Origin: an uncultured Muribaculum sp.
GTDB taxonomy: Bacteria; Bacteroidota; Bacteroidia; Bacteroidales; Muribaculaceae
DNA length: 16,912 bases
Direction: 5' to 3'
NCBI GenBank assembly: GCA_910589555.1
Contig: CAJUTE010000054.1
Coordinates: forward strand, 1 to 16,912
The translations under genes were made by a program, and so were the position numbers. Under the pieces are notes generated by a model. That model had not been told where the DNA came from. It worked only from the letters and a program-made list of their open reading frames with translations, and searched no databases. The first letter of the stretch is position 1; each line of letters starts with the position of its first letter. Positions 8,089-15,701 of the stretch are shown here, piece by piece.

Positions 8089-8241
8089 ACCTGTAAGCAC
8101 CACAGGTGCGCCGTTGTGGTAAACCCCGCACGAACGTAGTGAGTGTGGGGAGATAGGACAGAAGGGGAAATGAGCTTCGCAGAAGCGATGTAGTATTAGC
8201 GGGCTGATATCACCTTGCCGACAGGACGGCAAACTGAGGTG
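8089..8241. other. Hairpin-dense intergenic element
   Basis: The gap between glsA and the phosphatase gene holds at least four successive hairpins: ACCTGT/ACAGGT (8089-8107) or alternatively ACCACA/TGTGGT (8099-8120), CCCCGCAC with GTGTGGGG (8124-8150, one G-U pair), GCTTC/GAAGC (8174-8186), and TTGCCG/CGGCAA (8215-8232) framed by CACC and GGTG (8211-8214, 8238-8241). Between the second and third lies a purine-rich strand. There is no open frame of note. It could be a small RNA, an interspersed repeat, or the remains of a mobile element. Confidence 0.4.
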
Positions 8242-8271
8242 CCAATATTTTTATTTTAACAAAAATAATAT

Positions 8272-8279
8272 TAACTTTA
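8272..8279 (+). promoter_or_regulatory. Possible -7 box before the phosphatase gene
   Basis: TAACTTTA differs from TAnnTTTG at the last base and lacks a clear -33 box. Transcription would start near 8286. That would place the upstream ATG at 8279 outside the transcript and supports the start at 8300. Confidence 0.4.
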
Positions 8280-8299
8280 TGGTGCTAAAGTGTCATACA

Positions 8300-10018
8300 A
8301 TGAAAATATTTGCAGCAGCGCTTCTATGCCTCCTGCCGGCAATATGCCCGGCTAAGGATGTCGAAATAAAACTATTACAGACAAGCGATATTCACGGAAA
8401 TCTGTTTCCTGAAAATTTCATAACCATGACTCCCGCACAGGGCGGCATGTCACGCATATCGACCATAGTAAAAAACTACCGAGAAAAATATGGCGACAAT
8501 GTAATCCTGCTCGACAACGGCGACATATTGCAGGGACAACCGTCGGTTTATTACTACAACTATGTCGACACCCTCTCGCCCCACATCACCGCGCAAGTGA
8601 TGAACTACATGGGATATGACGCAGGAAACGTGGGCAACCACGATGTAGAGACCGGGCGACACACCCTCGACCGATGGGCTAAGGACTGCAATATGCCCAT
8701 ACTCGGCGCCAACATCCTCGACAAAAACACAGGCGAACCGCATTTCACACCCTACAAGGTGTTTGAACGCGACGGCGTGAAAATAGCAGTGCTCGGCATG
8801 ATCACTCCCGCGATTCCGGCATGGCTCTCCGAGGACATCTGGGAAGGGCTCACTTTCGTCGATATGGAAGAGAGCGCCCGCCAATGGATTCCGATAATAA
8901 AATTGAAGGAAAACCCCGACATCATCATAGGACTTTTCCATGCCGGAAAATCGGGCACCGTGCTGTCAGGCTTCAAGGAGAACCCCAGCATGGAGATAGC
9001 CCGCAATGTACCGGGATTTGACATGATCCTCTTCGGACACGACCACCTTGTGGAAAACAGGAAGATCGAGAATATAGCCGGCGACAGCGTGCTGCTGCTG
9101 AACCCGGCAAACACCGGGCAAGTGCTTACCGACATAACCCTGAAAGTGAGCCTTGACGACAACGGAAAAGTGATAGGGAAATCTATCGACGGCACTCTTG
9201 CCGATGTCAACAAGTACCAACCCGACAAAGAATTCATGTCGCTCTTCGCTCCGCAGATCGACACCATACGCCAATATGTCTCGGAACCGGTGGGATTTTT
9301 CACCGACTCCATCACGTCCGACGATGTCCTGTTCGGACCCTCTAAACTCATTGACCTCATCCATGAATTTCAGCTTGAGAGCACAGGAGCCGACATATCA
9401 TTTGCCGCTCCTATATCAACCAACGCCTCAATCAAAGCGGGCACAATCCACATGAGCGACCTTTTCAGCCTCTACAAATATGAGAACGCCCTCTACGTGC
9501 TGCAATTGACCGGAAAAGAAATAAAGGATTATCTCGAATTCTCTTATGCCCTGTGGACCGACCGCATCGAAAAAGATGGCGACCACCTGCTCCTGTTCAA
9601 AGAGCAGCAGGCTGCCGGAGAAGCCATGAGAGCCAAGCTAAAGAATCCGCCATACAATTTTGACTCAGCCGCAGGCATAAAGTATGTGGTCGACGTGACC
9701 AAACCTGCCGGCGAGAAAATCACAATAACGAGCATGGCTGACGGCACTCCGTTTGACATGGACAAAACCTACAAGGTGGCGCTAAGCTCTTATCGTGGCA
9801 ACGGAGGCGGCGAGCATCTCACCAAAGGCGTAGGACTCGACAGCAAGGGAATAGCCGACCGAATCATATACCGGTCAAAGACCGATCTGCGCTCAATCAT
9901 AGCCGACCGCATACGCAAGAAAGGACGCATCACACCTCGCACACTCGACACATGGAAATTCATTCCCGAAGATGTGGCACGAAAAGCGGCGGAAAAAGAT
10001 GCCCGATTACTCCGTTAA
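8300..10018 (+). CDS. Exported 5'-nucleotidase-family metallophosphatase
   Basis: Two-domain, UshA-like enzyme that removes phosphate from nucleotides, possibly also cyclic nucleotides, in the periplasm or at the surface. I start it at ATG 8300 because the next residues form a signal peptide (MKIFAAALLCLLPAICPA), whereas the in-frame ATG at 8279 adds seven residues in front of it. No lipobox precedes the cysteine. The metallophosphatase domain shows DIH (30-32), DNGD (72-75), GNHD (112-115), H214 in FHAG and GHDH (246-249), a full dimetal set. The C-terminal nucleotidase domain covers roughly 330-530 and includes SSYRGNGGGEHL. Length is 572 residues. Substrate is not certain. A thioesterase gene follows after 13 bases, and a nucleoside phosphorylase lies further downstream, which fits nucleotide salvage. 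Confidence 0.88.
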   Translation: MKIFAAALLCLLPAICPAKDVEIKLLQTSDIHGNLFPENFITMTPAQGGMSRISTIVKNYREKYGDNVILLDNGDILQGQPSVYYYNYVDTLSPHITAQVMNYMGYDAGNVGNHDVETGRHTLDRWAKDCNMPILGANILDKNTGEPHFTPYKVFERDGVKIAVLGMITPAIPAWLSEDIWEGLTFVDMEESARQWIPIIKLKENPDIIIGLFHAGKSGTVLSGFKENPSMEIARNVPGFDMILFGHDHLVENRKIENIAGDSVLLLNPANTGQVLTDITLKVSLDDNGKVIGKSIDGTLADVNKYQPDKEFMSLFAPQIDTIRQYVSEPVGFFTDSITSDDVLFGPSKLIDLIHEFQLESTGADISFAAPISTNASIKAGTIHMSDLFSLYKYENALYVLQLTGKEIKDYLEFSYALWTDRIEKDGDHLLLFKEQQAAGEAMRAKLKNPPYNFDSAAGIKYVVDVTKPAGEKITITSMADGTPFDMDKTYKVALSSYRGNGGGEHLTKGVGLDSKGIADRIIYRSKTDLRSIIADRIRKKGRITPRTLDTWKFIPEDVARKAAEKDARLLR

Positions 10019-10031
10019 AAAGATCATCGAC

Positions 10032-10436
10032 ATGGAAAAGAAATACATATTTGAACTCCCGATGAAAGTCAGGGACTATGAAGTGGACTCGGAAGGTATT
10101 GTCAACAATGCAGTATATCTTCACTATCTGGAGCACACCCGCCATGAATTCTGTGAATTTGCCGGCACATCATTCCGCTCCATGCACGAACGCGGCATAG
10201 ACCCGGTGCTGAGCAAAGTGGAGATTGAATACAAGACTCCGTTGGGGCTGGGCGAAAATTTCACCAGCTGCCTCAATCTCTCTCGCGAGGGCGCCCGATT
10301 CATCTTCCTTCAGGACATCTACAATTCTTCGGGAAAACTTGTCGTGAAGGCAAAAGTGTCATGTGTGTCGACAGTCAACGGACGCCTGACACGCGGCGAT
10401 GAGATCGCCGAAGCTTTCGCTAAATACCTTCCTTAG
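10032..10436 (+). CDS. Hotdog-fold acyl-CoA thioesterase
   Basis: Probable cytosolic thioesterase of the 4-hydroxybenzoyl-CoA thioesterase / YbgC-FadM family, which hydrolyses acyl-CoA or acyl-ACP thioesters. In the 134-residue form, the signature VRDYEVDSEGIVNNAVYLHYLE at 13-34 carries the catalytic-type D19, then N25/N26, Y29, E34 and R37. A beta-sheet half follows, ending in VSCVSTVNGRLTRG. I chose ATG 10032 because it starts right at the hotdog strand and lies 13 bases after the phosphatase stop. ATGs at 9972 and 10000 would overlap that gene. The substrate cannot be read from the sequence. Its 3' end abuts or overlaps dprA, so the two are probably cotranscribed. Confidence 0.85.
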   Translation: MEKKYIFELPMKVRDYEVDSEGIVNNAVYLHYLEHTRHEFCEFAGTSFRSMHERGIDPVLSKVEIEYKTPLGLGENFTSCLNLSREGARFIFLQDIYNSSGKLVVKAKVSCVSTVNGRLTRGDEIAEAFAKYLP

Positions 10437-10464
10437 CTATTCACCACGCCAAACATCTCTTCTC

Positions 10465-11562
10465 TTGCACGACATACATAAAATAGCGTTCTCCACACTG
10501 CGTGGCATCACTCCGCAGCTCGCATCAGAAATTCTGTGCCGCATAGGCGACGAATCAACTTTCTTCGCCGAATCCGAGTCACGGCTCGCTGCCGTCCTGG
10601 GATTCAAGAGCAAGATCCTGGACCGTCAATACCGCGACACCCTGCTCGAAAAAGCCGAAAAGGAGATAGCGTTCATCGATGCCCATAACATAAAAGTCAC
10701 ATGCTTCGACGACCCGGGATACCCCGAGCGGTTGCGACACTGCGACGATGCACCCATGATATTGTATTCGCTCGGCGAGTGCGATTTCAACAGCAGCCAT
10801 GTGGTAGGGATAGTAGGCACCCGACACGCCACCCCCTACGGCATCGACTTCGTGATAAACCTCATAAAAGGACTGTCGGAAAAGCTCGACAACCTCATCA
10901 TCGTGAGCGGGCTTGCCTATGGAATTGACATAGCCGCCCACCGTGCGTCGCTCCACAACAATGTCCCCACTGTCGCTGTGCTCGCCCACGGGCTAAACAC
11001 CATCTATCCCGCTCCCCACCGCAACACGGCAGCGGAGATAGTGAAATCAGGGGGAGCGCTTATCACCGACTATATGTCGCAGGACAGGCTGCACAAAGGA
11101 AATTTCCTCGCGCGCAACCGCATCGTTGCCGGACTATGCGACTGCCTGGTAGTGGCTGAATCGGCTGAAAAAGGCGGGGCGTTGGTCACCGCGCGCATCG
11201 CCGCTGCCTACAACCGCGATGTTGCCGCACTCCCCGGCCGCACATCCGACAAATACAGTGCCGGATGCAACAAACTTATCGCGTCAAACATAGCCACATT
11301 GACAGGCAGCGACAATGACCTGATCGAGATGATGGGATGGACTCCACGTGCCACCGAAGGCGATCAAAAAGAGCTGCCGCTCGAATTATCGCCCGAAGAA
11401 CAGAGCGTAATCGACCATCTGCACCAAGACGGAGAGTCAACCGTCAACAGGATGTGCGTCACCCTCGGAATACCCATGCACCGCCTCATGCCTCTGCTTG
11501 TCGACATGGAGTTCAACAGCCTCATCCTGCCTTATCCCGGAGGAAAATACCGGCTCGCATGA
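10465..11562 (+). CDS. dprA: DNA-processing protein DprA (DNA recombination mediator)
   Basis: Binds incoming single-stranded DNA and loads RecA during natural transformation; also widespread in species not known to be competent. Using TTG 10465 (365 residues), the N-terminal helical region is followed by the Rossmann-like domain with IVGTRHATPYG at 116-126, SGLAYGIDIAAH at 148-159, HKGNFLARNRIVAGL at 210-224 and ESAEKGGALVTA at 232-243. A C-terminal winged helix (about 305-365) ends in GGKYRLA. The first ATG, at 10399, would add 22 residues and overlap the thioesterase by 38 bases. TTG 10465 is favoured because HDIHKIAFSTLRGI matches the usual DprA N-terminus and starts 28 bases after the upstream stop. 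The start is uncertain, the function is not. Confidence 0.93.
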   Translation: MHDIHKIAFSTLRGITPQLASEILCRIGDESTFFAESESRLAAVLGFKSKILDRQYRDTLLEKAEKEIAFIDAHNIKVTCFDDPGYPERLRHCDDAPMILYSLGECDFNSSHVVGIVGTRHATPYGIDFVINLIKGLSEKLDNLIIVSGLAYGIDIAAHRASLHNNVPTVAVLAHGLNTIYPAPHRNTAAEIVKSGGALITDYMSQDRLHKGNFLARNRIVAGLCDCLVVAESAEKGGALVTARIAAAYNRDVAALPGRTSDKYSAGCNKLIASNIATLTGSDNDLIEMMGWTPRATEGDQKELPLELSPEEQSVIDHLHQDGESTVNRMCVTLGIPMHRLMPLLVDMEFNSLILPYPGGKYRLA

Positions 11563-11616
11563 AACAAGCCATGCCATAATTATGTTTAACAATCAACATC
11601 ATCATAACCAAAAACA

Positions 11617-12492
11617 ATGAGCAAACACATTATTCAATCATCCGAGATGATAATTAATCCCGACGGATCCATATTCCATCTCCACCTCCTGCCCGAACAA
11701 CTGCGCGACAACATCATCCTTGTCGGCGATCCCGGAAGAGTCGACATGGTCGCCTCGTTCTTCGACACAAAGGATTTCGAGGTGTCATCCCGCGAGTTCC
11801 ACACAATAGGCGGAACATACAAAGGAAAGCCCATCATGTGCCTGAGTCATGGCATAGGGCCCGACAATATCGACATCGTGATCAACGAGCTCGACGCGCT
11901 CGCCAACGTCGACTTCAACACCCGCGAGGTAAAGGATCATCACCGCACACTCACTATGGTGCGCATCGGCACCTCCGGAGCCCTTCAGCCCGAACTCATA
12001 CTCGGCACTCCCGTCATAGCCGCACACTCCATAGGATTTGACGGCGTGCTCAACTACTATGCCGGACGCAACAGCGTCGCCGACCTCGACTATGAACGCG
12101 CCTTCTGCGAGGCTGTTGACTGGAATCCGCTACTTGCCGCACCCTATGTGGTTAAATCCGACGAAGAACTCGTTGACCGCATCGGCAGGGATGACATGGT
12201 GCGTGGATGCACCATAAGCGCCGTAGGCTTCTACGGACCCCAAGGACGCGAACTGCGACTGCCGCTCGCCGACCCCGACATTAACGCCAAAATTGAAAAA
12301 TTCCGTTACCACGGAAAGCCGATCACCAACTACGAGATGGAGAGCGCCCCCCTCGAAGGACTCGCCCTGCTCATGGGACACAAGGCTATGACAGTATGCT
12401 CGATCATCGCCAACCGTGTCAACACCACCGCCTCGCCCAACTACAAAACCGCAATACGCGACCTCATCGAAACCGTCCTCAACCGCATCTGA
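11617..12492 (+). CDS. udp: Nucleoside phosphorylase, uridine phosphorylase-like
   Basis: Cytosolic enzyme that cleaves a nucleoside with phosphate to give the base and ribose-1-phosphate. The PNP/UDP-phosphorylase motifs are clear: GDPGR at 37-41 and RIGTSG at 116-121 for phosphate binding, and NYEMES at 238-243 for ribose binding. GFYGPQGR at 204-211 places a Gln and an Arg where E. coli Udp uses Q166 and R168 to recognise uracil, and IANRVN near the end resembles the Udp C-terminus. At 291 residues it is longer than E. coli Udp (about 253). I favour uridine over purine nucleosides, with moderate certainty. It lies 54 bases after dprA; a weak TATGTTTA at 11581-11588 might be a separate promoter. 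Transcription ends at the hairpin just downstream. Confidence 0.85.
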   Translation: MSKHIIQSSEMIINPDGSIFHLHLLPEQLRDNIILVGDPGRVDMVASFFDTKDFEVSSREFHTIGGTYKGKPIMCLSHGIGPDNIDIVINELDALANVDFNTREVKDHHRTLTMVRIGTSGALQPELILGTPVIAAHSIGFDGVLNYYAGRNSVADLDYERAFCEAVDWNPLLAAPYVVKSDEELVDRIGRDDMVRGCTISAVGFYGPQGRELRLPLADPDINAKIEKFRYHGKPITNYEMESAPLEGLALLMGHKAMTVCSIIANRVNTTASPNYKTAIRDLIETVLNRI

Positions 12493-12500
12493 TCTCCCCA

Positions 12501-12541
12501 AAAACAATAAAAGGAGGGCTAAGCCCTCCTTTTATTGTTTT
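12501..12541. terminator. Strong bidirectional terminator between udp and the permease gene
   Basis: A perfect 19-bp inverted repeat, 12501-12519 with 12523-12541, has a TAA loop. Its GC core is GGAGGGC/GCCCTCC, and its A/T arms give a U run on both strands. It sits between convergent genes that end at 12492 (plus) and 12554 (minus). Confidence 0.92.
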
Positions 12542-12553
12542 TTATTCCATATT

Positions 12554-13627
12554 TTATCCTGCCGACGCCCTGAAATACAGAACCACGGCAATGATAGTGT
12601 AGATGATATTGGGTATCCACATCGCCACCAGCGGAGATGTGTAGCCCGACACGGCAAATGTCGATGTGACAGTCATAAACAGGATGTAGCCGAAGCTCAA
12701 CACCAGCCCTATGCCGATGTTTATGCCCATGCCACCCTTCACTTTCTTCGACGACAGCGACATGCCGATCACCGTGAGGATGAACGCGGCGGCACACATA
12801 GCCACCCTGCGCTCCTTCTCAATCTCAAAAGCCTTGATATTGGCAAATCCTCTCGACTTCTGGTTTTCGATATATGTGGCAAGCTCGGGCGAGGTCATTG
12901 TCTCCTGATCATTTTTGGAGATAATGAAATCGCGCGGCTCCATATTGAGGATGGTGTCGAGACGGGTGCCTCGGGTGATTTTCTCCTCAAGCCCGTTGAT
13001 GTCGCGTATCATATAGTCCCTCACCGTCCATTGATTCAATGAATCCCAGCGTATTGAGGTGGCGGTGAGACGCGACACAAGCTTCTTGCCTTCAAATTTG
13101 TCAAGCGAAAAACGGTAACCGGTGCTCGTGGTGTTGTCAAAACGGTTGATATAGGCTATTTCCCCCGGCGCCACCATCATCTGAATATTGCTTCCGTGGT
13201 CCACTCGCTTGTTTCTCACGTAGGTGTTGGTGTATTCGATGCGTTTCACATTTGCCGGCGGAATTATATACGCGCTCAGCACCCAGGAGAGCGACGCGAT
13301 CACCGCCGCCGACACCAGATAGGGACGCATGAGCCTGCGGAAACTGACTCCCGACGACAGCATGGCGATGATCTCGGAATTGTCGGCAAGCTTCGAGGTG
13401 AAAAATATACACGCTATAAACGTGAACAGCGGGCTGAACTGATTGGCGAAATAAGGAAGGAAATTCAGGAAATAATCAAATATCGTTTCCTTGATGGGTG
13501 CTTTCAGAAATGAGTCAAGCTTCTCGTTGACGTCAAACATGATTGTGATCGCGAGAATCAGCGCGATCGCAAACACGTAAGTTCCGAGAAACTTCTTGAT
13601 TATATATCGGTCAAGAATCTTGAACAT
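12554..13627 (-). CDS. LptF/LptG-family permease (lipopolysaccharide export)
   Basis: Inner-membrane subunit of the Lpt ABC exporter that extracts lipopolysaccharide from the inner membrane and feeds the periplasmic bridge. The 357-residue protein has the family layout: three N-terminal membrane helices (about 12-34, 52-76, 98-122), a large periplasmic domain (about 125-265), and three C-terminal helices (about 272-290, 303-325, 332-354). The N-terminus ILDRYIIKKFLGTYVFA is typical of YjgP/YjgQ proteins. I cannot tell LptF from LptG by reading. The start is ATG 13627; the TTG two codons upstream at 13633 is less likely. It lies 16 bases after the tgt stop and probably shares its transcript. 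Confidence 0.9.
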   Translation of the reverse strand: MFKILDRYIIKKFLGTYVFAIALILAITIMFDVNEKLDSFLKAPIKETIFDYFLNFLPYFANQFSPLFTFIACIFFTSKLADNSEIIAMLSSGVSFRRLMRPYLVSAAVIASLSWVLSAYIIPPANVKRIEYTNTYVRNKRVDHGSNIQMMVAPGEIAYINRFDNTTSTGYRFSLDKFEGKKLVSRLTATSIRWDSLNQWTVRDYMIRDINGLEEKITRGTRLDTILNMEPRDFIISKNDQETMTSPELATYIENQKSRGFANIKAFEIEKERRVAMCAAAFILTVIGMSLSSKKVKGGMGINIGIGLVLSFGYILFMTVTSTFAVSGYTSPLVAMWIPNIIYTIIAVVLYFRASAG

Positions 13628-13643
13628 CGTCAATAGCTTTTTT

Positions 13644-14774
13644 TTACAATCTTCGGGTCACGCGTTCCACCATCTCATCCTTCCACGGCTTGAAATCGCC
13701 GGCAAGGATGTGCTTGCGAGCCTCGCCCACAAGCCACAGGTAGAAGGCAAGATTATGAATCGACGCGATCTGCATGGCGAGAATCTCCTGAGCCACGAAA
13801 AGATGGCGCACGTATGCCTTGCTGTAGAAGCGGTCCACATAGCTCGGTCCATCCTCTTGAAGCGGCGAAAAGTCATTTTCCCACTTCTTGTTGCGCATAT
13901 TCATTATTCCGTGGGCTGTGAAAAGCATTCCGTTTCTGCCGTTTCGTGTGGGCATCACGCAGTCCATCATGTCCACTCCGCGCTCTATCGCTTCAAGGAT
14001 ATTCGCCGGAGTACCCACGCCCATAAGATAGCGCGGACGATCGGCGGGAAGTATCTCGTTGACCACCTCGATCATGTCATACATCACCTCGGCAGGCTCG
14101 CCCACTGCAAGACCGCCTATGGCATTTCCCTCGGTGCCAAGGTCGGCAACAAACTTAGCCGATTCACGGCGCAGGTCATGATAGGTGCAACCCTGCACGA
14201 TGGGGAAAAACGCCTGGCGGTGCCCGTAAAGCCCCTCGGTCGAGTTAAAGCGCTCCCATCCGCGTTTCAGCCAGCGGTGGGTGAGCCCGAGCGACTTCTT
14301 GGCATAATCATAATCGGCTTTCCCCGACGGACACTCGTCAAGCGCCATCATTATGTCGGCGCCGATTATACGCTGTATGTCCACCACCTTTTCCGGAGTG
14401 AAAAGATGTTTCGACCCGTCAATGTGGCTGCGGAAATAAGCGCCCTCCTCCTTGAGCTTGCGGTTGGCTGAAAGGGAAAACACCTGAAAGCCGCCGCTGT
14501 CAGTGAGAATCGGCTTGTCCCAGCCATTGAATTTGTGCAATCCTCCGGCTTGATGAAGGATTTCGGTTCCGGGACGCAAATACAGATGATAAGTGTTGCC
14601 CAGAATAATCTGAGCCTTCACGTCTTCCTTCAGTTCATGCTGATGAACCGCTTTTACGGAGCCGAGTGTACCCACCGGCATAAATATAGGAGTCTCAATC
14701 TTCCCGTGGTCAGTGGTTATCACCCCGGCACGAGCGTTAGAGAGCTTATCGGTCGCTTGTAATTCAAATTCCAT
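13644..14774 (-). CDS. tgt: tRNA-guanine transglycosylase
   Basis: Exchanges guanine 34 for the queuosine precursor preQ1 in the anticodons of Asp, Asn, His and Tyr tRNAs. The 376-residue TIM-barrel protein has TDSGGFQVFS at 91-100 with D92, GGLAVGE at 220-226 in the base pocket, and MMDCVMPTRNGRNG at 269-282 with D271 as nucleophile. The zinc-binding C-x-C-x2-C segment expected after about residue 300 is replaced by EDGPSYVD (307-314), although the fourth ligand, the His of SIHN (H340), remains. The start is ATG 14774, since MEFELQATD is the family N-terminus; TTG 14786 overlaps the promoter. No queuosine synthesis genes are in view. Confidence 0.96.
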   Translation of the reverse strand: MEFELQATDKLSNARAGVITTDHGKIETPIFMPVGTLGSVKAVHQHELKEDVKAQIILGNTYHLYLRPGTEILHQAGGLHKFNGWDKPILTDSGGFQVFSLSANRKLKEEGAYFRSHIDGSKHLFTPEKVVDIQRIIGADIMMALDECPSGKADYDYAKKSLGLTHRWLKRGWERFNSTEGLYGHRQAFFPIVQGCTYHDLRRESAKFVADLGTEGNAIGGLAVGEPAEVMYDMIEVVNEILPADRPRYLMGVGTPANILEAIERGVDMMDCVMPTRNGRNGMLFTAHGIMNMRNKKWENDFSPLQEDGPSYVDRFYSKAYVRHLFVAQEILAMQIASIHNLAFYLWLVGEARKHILAGDFKPWKDEMVERVTRRL

Positions 14775-14783
14775 AATTAGCGG

Positions 14784-14791
14784 CAAAGTTA
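14784..14791 (-). promoter_or_regulatory. Promoter -7 box of tgt
   Basis: On the minus strand 14791-14784 reads TAACTTTG, an exact match to the Bacteroidota -7 box, only 9 bases upstream of the tgt ATG. The transcript would have almost no leader. No clear -33 box is visible. Confidence 0.5.
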
Positions 14792-14831
14792 CGAAAATAA
14801 GTGCAACCGTCCACCATAAGCATTAACCTTT

Positions 14832-15452
14832 TTATTCTCCGGAAAAACTATCGCCGTAATGGACTTCCGGCTCCTCTACTATATCAGGCAATCCTTCGCG
14901 ACGTTTGCGTTTGACCGAATGCGTCAATTTGCCTATAAAGAAATTCAATTCAAGCGTTGTTTCCGTCTCCTCAGGACGCAGCTCCGGCAATAAAGTATCA
15001 GACAACAACCCTGAAAATCGGCTCATTATCGTCTGCTGTTCTTCCGAGTCATGCTCATTATGGAGACTGACAAGGTCTCGCTGCAATGTCTTGACAGCGG
15101 CAAAAGTCTCGATAATCTCAATGGTCGCTTCTGTGGCTCGTTTGCTCCTGAGGATCGTAGCAAGCATGTAAAGTCCTTTTTCAGTGAATGCCTTTGGTTT
15201 ATATCTCAATCCGCCATGAGTTAAACTTGAGGTGAAAATTTTTGACCTCAAGTCTACAACCTCCTGTCTTTCAAGCTCAAAGACATATCCTTTTGGAAAT
15301 TTATCCGGATTATTCTTTACTGCCTGATTTATTTCCTTCGTCTGCACACCATAAATCGCAGCCACATCACGGTCAATCAACACCGGCTGGTCGCGAAGGA
15401 TGATGAGTTTTTCTGATAATTTCTCTAACTGATGCAATTGTTCTTTAGCCAT
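14832..15452 (-). CDS. ORF6N-domain protein
   Basis: 206-residue protein whose first 115 residues match the ORF6N domain, a DNA-binding module named from phage proteins and related to KilA-N and antirepressor families. Visible cues are LIILRDQPVLIDRDVAAIYGV (16-36), then INQAVKNNPDKFPKGYVFEL (41-60) and AFTEKGLYMLATILRS (88-103). The rest (about 116-206) is charged and probably helical at first, with a basic KRKRRE patch near 178-183 and an acidic tail. It uses TTA, AGA, AGG and ATA more freely than its neighbours, as acquired genes often do. It has its own -7 box and is separated from tgt by 57 bases, so it looks like a single inserted gene. The host function of chromosomal ORF6N proteins is unknown to me. 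Confidence 0.85.
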   Translation of the reverse strand: MAKEQLHQLEKLSEKLIILRDQPVLIDRDVAAIYGVQTKEINQAVKNNPDKFPKGYVFELERQEVVDLRSKIFTSSLTHGGLRYKPKAFTEKGLYMLATILRSKRATEATIEIIETFAAVKTLQRDLVSLHNEHDSEEQQTIMSRFSGLLSDTLLPELRPEETETTLELNFFIGKLTHSVKRKRREGLPDIVEEPEVHYGDSFSGE

Positions 15453-15481
15453 ATATTAATAGGATTGATTCTATCACAACC

Positions 15482-15489
15482 CAAATTTA
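15482..15489 (-). promoter_or_regulatory. Promoter -7 box of the ORF6N gene
   Basis: 15489-15482 on the minus strand reads TAAATTTG, matching TAnnTTTG, with an expected start near 15475 and a leader of about 24 bases. There is no good -33 box. Confidence 0.4.
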
Positions 15490-15604
15490 GCGCTTTCATC
15501 CGACTTTACATCATCTGTCCGGCATAAAATAAAAACACATAAGCCTATTTTACATTTCAATAATAAATGATGATAAAAAAGTTTAGCCAACAGTCAAAAA
15601 GATG

Positions 15605-15635
15605 TTGTGCAAGTGAAAATTAAGTTGTACCTTTG
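15605..15635 (+). promoter_or_regulatory. Promoter of rpsA
   Basis: TACCTTTG at 15628-15635 is an exact -7 box. TTG at 15605-15607 lies 20 bases upstream as -33 box. Transcription would start near 15641, leaving a leader of about 60 bases. Confidence 0.7.
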
Positions 15636-15641
15636 CACAAT

Positions 15642-15669
15642 GCAAGAAGGTGAGCGAAAACCATCTTGC
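15642..15669 (+). promoter_or_regulatory. Hairpin in the rpsA leader
   Basis: GCAAGAAGGT (15642-15651) pairs with ACCATCTTGC (15660-15669), 9 of 10 positions, with one A-A mismatch, closing the loop GAGCGAAA. It would form at the very 5' end of the rpsA mRNA and is followed by an A/U-rich stretch up to the start codon. It may stabilise the message or be a site for autogenous control. Confidence 0.45.
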
Positions 15670-15701
15670 GAGATTAATTAATTTTATTTACTAACCATTT
15701 A

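Noticed and set aside
8100..8109. CCACAGGTG shared between the 8.1-kb hairpin element and bases 52-60
   Set aside because: A shared 9-base word is too short to show a common repeat.
7708..8139. 143-codon frame overlapping the 3' part of glsA
   Set aside because: Arg/His/Pro-rich shadow translation of the glsA gene in another frame.
8279..8299. Upstream ATG of the phosphatase gene
   Set aside because: It would put seven polar residues before a clean signal peptide and probably lies before the transcription start.
13625..13633. TTG start of the permease two codons upstream
   Set aside because: The ATG at 13627 is a better start and keeps a 16-base gap after tgt.
13596..14471. Open frame of 291 codons on the plus strand opposite tgt
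   Set aside because: It mirrors the tgt coding frame, has a His-rich composition without a domain, and crosses into the permease gene.
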